39,124 bases of DNA from Christensenella sp. UBA6345 (GTDB lineage: Bacteria > Bacillota > Clostridia > Christensenellales > UBA1242): contig DJSB01000038.1 in assembly GCA_002437945.1 (NCBI GenBank), positions 4,254 to 43,377 on the forward strand, written 5' to 3'. Shown in pieces: positions 39,105 through 39,124 of the stretch (the first letter of the stretch is position 1; every line of letters starts with the position of its first letter). A program made the translations under genes and the position numbers. The notes below the pieces were generated by a model. The model saw nothing but the letters and a program-made list of their open reading frames with translations, had not been told where the DNA came from and made no database searches.

Positions 39105-39124
39105 TGAAGTGAACCCCATTTTTG
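39105..39124. mobile_element. Possible IS3-family terminal inverted repeat (cut by the window end)
   Basis: The last 20 bases (TGAAGTGAACCCC then A-T4-G) look like the outer end of IS150-group IS3 elements, whose ends begin TG and carry a CACCCC/AACCCC core followed by an A/T stretch and GGAC. The C run is out of place in this AT-rich sequence. Only one end is in view, so it remains a guess. Confidence 0.3.

Noticed and set aside
1..39124. CRISPR array or prophage
   Set aside because: No regularly spaced identical repeats of 24-40 bases, no cas, integrase, capsid or terminase genes were seen.
1..39124. TGA recoded to tryptophan, given the AT-rich Mollicute-like composition
   Set aside because: Tryptophan is written TGG throughout, and TGA serves as the stop of mcsB and ddl. 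Wall genes are also present.

Overview
The window comes from a very AT-rich (roughly 27-30 % G+C by eye) bacterium of the Firmicutes/Bacillota type. The strongest evidence is the complete ctsR-mcsA-mcsB-clpC operon with a consensus CtsR operator. Also consistent are a long-form ribosome hibernation factor, a PolA with a decayed proofreading domain, Gram-positive-style Shine-Dalgarno sites and T-tailed terminators. TGA is used as a stop (mcsB, ddl) and Trp is TGG, so the genetic code is standard. Mur/Ddl genes show that a peptidoglycan wall is made. A finer placement (an uncultured gut-type Clostridia lineage is my guess) cannot be proven from this sequence alone.

Layout. 1-72: the 3' end of a tRNA and a terminator. 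73-2840: small, mostly single-gene units (cytidine deaminase-like, a frameshifted isochorismatase-like hydrolase, DUF1697, YgjV-like membrane protein). 3030-6292: polA and an anchored lytic transglycosylase. 6443-9609: lysS, then a degenerate DegV-like protein and an amidohydrolase-like protein that has lost its metal ligands. 9624-9786: a complete mini transcription unit for a 22-residue hydrophobic peptide. 9947-14444: the CtsR regulon operon. 14485-16322: hpf, then an ABC-type ATPase with no permease next to a stand-alone PucR-type HTH protein. 16404-18447: two small unknown proteins and an intracellular S8 protease. 18508-19970: an EF2568-type cysteine desulfurase-like enzyme divergent from a DUF3343 Se/S-carrier-like protein. 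20066-22561: nth, obgE, yhbY and a small acidic ORF. 22737-23528: an unknown four-helix membrane protein. 23622-29538: PAP2 phosphatase, tsaE, tsaB, rimI-like, alpha/beta hydrolase, a membrane-anchored MurF-like ligase and ddl, with tight overlaps. 29742-30839: a tandem pair of paralogous two-helix membrane proteins. 31035-33877 (minus): an HTH-only YafY-like regulator, an anchored beta-propeller-like protein and murG. 33878-34442: a long, gene-free divergent region. 34443-39057: an overlapping type IIA topoisomerase pair, most like parE-parC.

How the parts fit. The window is mainly housekeeping: replication and topology (polA, parE/parC, nth), translation and tRNA modification (lysS, hpf, obgE, yhbY, tsaE, tsaB, rimI-like), wall synthesis (murF-like, ddl, murG, lytic transglycosylase, PAP2) and protein quality control (ctsR operon). 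The less ordinary signals are the mini-gene at 9624-9786, the DegV-like/dead amidohydrolase pair, the paralogous membrane pair with a duplicated dyad at its promoter, the isochorismatase-like frameshift, and a recurrent extended -10 (TGn) promoter signature at about ten sites.

I did not find a CRISPR array, prophage, integron or complete insertion sequence. I see no clear evidence of a wholly new defence or mobile system. The candidates for new biology are small and local, and are listed in the findings.
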